DNA of 64,000 bases. Source: a virus. The DNA is taken from positions 1-64,000 of IMG/VR virus record IMGVR_UViG_3300043570_001783; one strand, given 5' to 3'. The notes beneath the pieces are model-generated. The model was given only the letters and a program-made list of their open reading frames with translations. It had not been told where the DNA came from and did not search any database. Positions 61,890 through 64,000 of the stretch are shown one piece after another. A program made the position numbers and the translations under genes. Within the stretch, counting starts at the first letter, position 1. Every line of letters starts with the position of its first letter.

Positions 61890-64000
61890 ATGAGTTATAT
61901 ATTAAAAAATACATCAGCGTTAATTAACAGTAGATTAACTGATACGGGGAGAGAAAAATTATCACAAGGTAATTTTAACATATCTTATTTCCAAATTGGT
62001 GATAGTGAGGTTTCTTATAATGTCTTACCAACATCATACAATCAATTAGAGACGATGATATTGGAACCAGCATTTAATGCTCAGAATTCAAGTGGGGCTC
62101 CCCAATCAAACAAACAGAATATTAAATATCCGTATTATGTAAAAGGATTTACAGGTAATACGTATGGTATACCATATATGGATTCGATTGATAGTCCTGT
62201 CTATAACAGAGCGGAACCGAGAGGTTTCTTCACAGGAATTACGTTAGACAACTTTACATATTGGAGTGCGTTTACGGATAATCAACATGTTATTAATTCT
62301 AACTACATGATTGATATGTCAACATTAACAGGTAGTGATGTGATTACTGTTATTTATTCAGGTTGTAATACAAATATAGCAAGATTACCACAGGCTGGTG
62401 ATTTAATCACAATTTATTTTGATGGTCGAGCTAAAAATGATTGTGGATGTGGTACAACATCGACTACAACAACAACAACAACTACCTTATCGCCAACTAC
62501 GACAACCTCAACAACTTTACCGTGTGATACTACGACAACAACAACTACGGTATTCCCAACACCAACACCTGTTGATATACCTAATTGTGGTATGAGCATG
62601 TTTAGTTGTTATGGTATTTTAACTTATAGAATTTTAGATGTTTGTAATAACGAGATTACGTTAGACAGACCAACACCTGATTATGGTGATTTATTAAGTG
62701 TGTGTTACGCTAGAACTATTATTTACCCACCTAATATGACTAACCTATATGATAGTGTTACACCATTAAATCATTACAATACTGATGTTATTAATTTTGA
62801 ATCGTTATGTGATACTGATGAGTTGGATGTTAAGATATGGAATATGAATATTCCTTGGTCAGAAGATTTAGCTGGATTAGATGGTGATGTTGTTAAAGGT
62901 TTTTCTAAGTTTGGTTCCGCACAATATGTGGGTACTAAAGAATATTTAGGGTATCAATCAAGTTCAGGTCAAACATTCTACGTTGACCCAACTTTAAGTG
63001 CTGAAACGACCGATACATATTATTATAATTCATTTAGTGAGATTGTTAAGGTCCAACCTGAAGAACAAAAGGCAATTGCTATTATTCATTATACCAATCA
63101 GACAATTGATTTTTATTATGGTGAAAAATTTGCGTTACAACCTTTAGACCCAACATTACCTGAAGATACTGTTGGACAAGCAAGAAACTTCAAAATTAGT
63201 TTACCATCATTGATGTGGCATAAAAATCCTGATTGTTGTCAAGGACAAACATTTTGGGTAGACCCTCCAGGGTTTGAGGATTTTGACTTATTTCAGCCTA
63301 GCTATATTGAGTCTAAGAAAAACCTTGATATGAACACACCTGGTATTCGTTATTATCATTTATGGGATGATAACCCAAGTATTAATGGTTTACCGAATAG
63401 AATTGGTAAGGTATTTCCTGACCATAAAATTGTTATTATTGATGATGAAGAAATTATTGCATCGTTATCATATAAATCAAACCGAAATTGGACGTTACCA
63501 GCTCCTAAAGTAGGGTTAACTACGCCAAACACTTGTGGACCATCAAATCAATCAAGTGAGGGGATTTTAACGGGTAATACTGAGTACTTATACATTACTT
63601 ATAGATTGGGTAATCAATATTCTTTTACAAATTCGTTACATTGTAACTATTATACTAAAATACAAGGACCTAATTTATCTTGTTTAGACATTGGACCTCA
63701 AAATGTCTCAGTAAGATTTGGGTCCGAATTTAATTGTTTAAATTATAAATCGTATTCACCATCTACGACTACAACAACAACAAGTGTTATTACAACAACA
63801 ACCACAAGTGTTTACACAACAACGAGTACAACACTTTGTCCTGATGTATGCGATTTATCGACAGGATTCTTTGCTGATAAATTTGAAATTATTTGTCAAA
63901 AAGTAATTGGTGATGGTAGACCTGACCCTACTGAATGGAAAGTTATTGATTATACCGATATATTATCGGCGACAACGATTAATGGTTATATTACGGCAGA
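61890..64000 (+). CDS. Partial large tail/fibre protein (runs off the window end)
   Basis: Open from ATG 61890 to the last base with no stop; at least 703 residues are inside. The N-terminus SYILKNTSALINSRLTDTGR followed by EKLSQGNFNISYFQIGDSEV is typical of phage tail-associated proteins with a conserved start module. Two poly-Thr regions (62454-62549 and 63765-63833) with Ser, Val and Pro interruptions separate folded parts, one of which contains PSLMWHKNPDCCQGQTFWVD. Other Cys pairs (NDCGCG, LCPDVC) are seen. It follows the 490-residue gene by 20 bases. Function in detail unknown; a large fibre or whisker is likely. Confidence 0.85.
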   Translation, partial: MSYILKNTSALINSRLTDTGREKLSQGNFNISYFQIGDSEVSYNVLPTSYNQLETMILEPAFNAQNSSGAPQSNKQNIKYPYYVKGFTGNTYGIPYMDSIDSPVYNRAEPRGFFTGITLDNFTYWSAFTDNQHVINSNYMIDMSTLTGSDVITVIYSGCNTNIARLPQAGDLITIYFDGRAKNDCGCGTTSTTTTTTTTLSPTTTTSTTLPCDTTTTTTTVFPTPTPVDIPNCGMSMFSCYGILTYRILDVCNNEITLDRPTPDYGDLLSVCYARTIIYPPNMTNLYDSVTPLNHYNTDVINFESLCDTDELDVKIWNMNIPWSEDLAGLDGDVVKGFSKFGSAQYVGTKEYLGYQSSSGQTFYVDPTLSAETTDTYYYNSFSEIVKVQPEEQKAIAIIHYTNQTIDFYYGEKFALQPLDPTLPEDTVGQARNFKISLPSLMWHKNPDCCQGQTFWVDPPGFEDFDLFQPSYIESKKNLDMNTPGIRYYHLWDDNPSINGLPNRIGKVFPDHKIVIIDDEEIIASLSYKSNRNWTLPAPKVGLTTPNTCGPSNQSSEGILTGNTEYLYITYRLGNQYSFTNSLHCNYYTKIQGPNLSCLDIGPQNVSVRFGSEFNCLNYKSYSPSTTTTTTSVITTTTTSVYTTTSTTLCPDVCDLSTGFFADKFEIICQKVIGDGRPDPTEWKVIDYTDILSATTINGYITA
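62454..62549 (+). repeat. Thr-codon triplet repeats
   Basis: Imperfect ACA/ACT/ACG/ACC runs encoding three Thr-rich blocks broken by LSP, S and LPCD. The opposite strand reads as poly-Val, which creates a false open frame. Confidence 0.85.
63765..63833 (+). repeat. Thr-codon triplet repeats
   Basis: Runs of ACA/ACT/ACC/ACG coding Thr blocks separated by SVI, SVY and S, in the partial last gene. Confidence 0.8.

Noticed and set aside
62414-62599. Minus-strand open frame with poly-Val runs
   Set aside because: It is the opposite strand of the poly-Thr codon repeats in the partial last gene; composition is an artefact.
55879-64000. Diversity-generating retroelement acting on the fibre genes
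   Set aside because: No reverse transcriptase gene and no near-identical template/variable repeat pair with A-specific changes was seen in this window.
1-64000. tRNA genes
   Set aside because: No cloverleaf-like sequence with a conserved T-arm (GTTCGA-type) was recognised in the short intergenic gaps; a tRNA search program would be decisive.

Overview
This window looks like part of the genome of a large, contractile-tailed, T4-related phage (a myovirus) that probably infects a member of the Bacteroidota, most likely a flavobacterium-like host. The DNA is AT-rich, genes are tightly packed and often share stop/start bases, and almost no gene has a Shine-Dalgarno box; instead start codons follow A/T-rich leaders, as in Bacteroidota. 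Two virion proteins carry repeats that resemble the SprB repeats of flavobacterial gliding adhesins. I saw no tRNA, rRNA, CRISPR array, insertion sequence, integrase or intron. Host and family are inferences from sequence features; no search was run.

Layout. 1-2000: a fibre-like protein built on a nine-residue beta-helix repeat. 2087-4897: family B DNA polymerase (gp43-like). 4929-9797, on the minus strand: a small unknown protein, a gp13-like neck protein, an unusual Mn-type superoxide dismutase joined to a nuclease-like domain, and an SNF2-type helicase. 9847-17715: candidate neck/tail-completion proteins, a 52-residue zinc ribbon and a 54-residue ribbon-helix-helix-like protein that are both easily missed, the tail sheath (gp18) with an inserted poly-threonine/extra domain, a HAD hydrolase, the tail tube (gp19) and a gp26-like hub protein. 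17761-31106: tape measure, a 1600-residue baseplate protein with gp48/54-like and OmpA-like parts, a gp53/LysM-like wedge protein, and a 2098-residue hub protein with a possible lytic domain. 31139-32066: two small unknown proteins.

32164-40417 is a replication and nucleotide block inside the tail genes: gp32-like ssDNA-binding protein, UvsX recombinase, RNase H-type 5' nuclease, an unknown protein, gp41 helicase, and class Ia ribonucleotide reductase NrdB and NrdA. 40511-64000 returns to the baseplate and fibres: gp25, gp6, a series of large wedge/fibre proteins, SprB-repeat proteins, a glycosyltransferase-like protein, and a last large gene that runs off the window.

Regulation. An octamer close to TATTTATA lies a short way upstream of nearly every structural transcription unit on both strands, and is the best candidate for a phage late promoter. 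The polymerase and gp32 genes instead have TTGAC-N17-TATAAT type promoters. Several hairpin terminators separate the units.

Most interesting points: the dismutase-nuclease fusion; poly-threonine tracts in five virion proteins beside a phage glycosyltransferase; SprB-like repeats in virion proteins; the nine-residue beta-helix; the TATTTATA promoter set; and N-terminal leaders ending in (I/L)-x-E that resemble prohead-protease capsid-targeting leaders.
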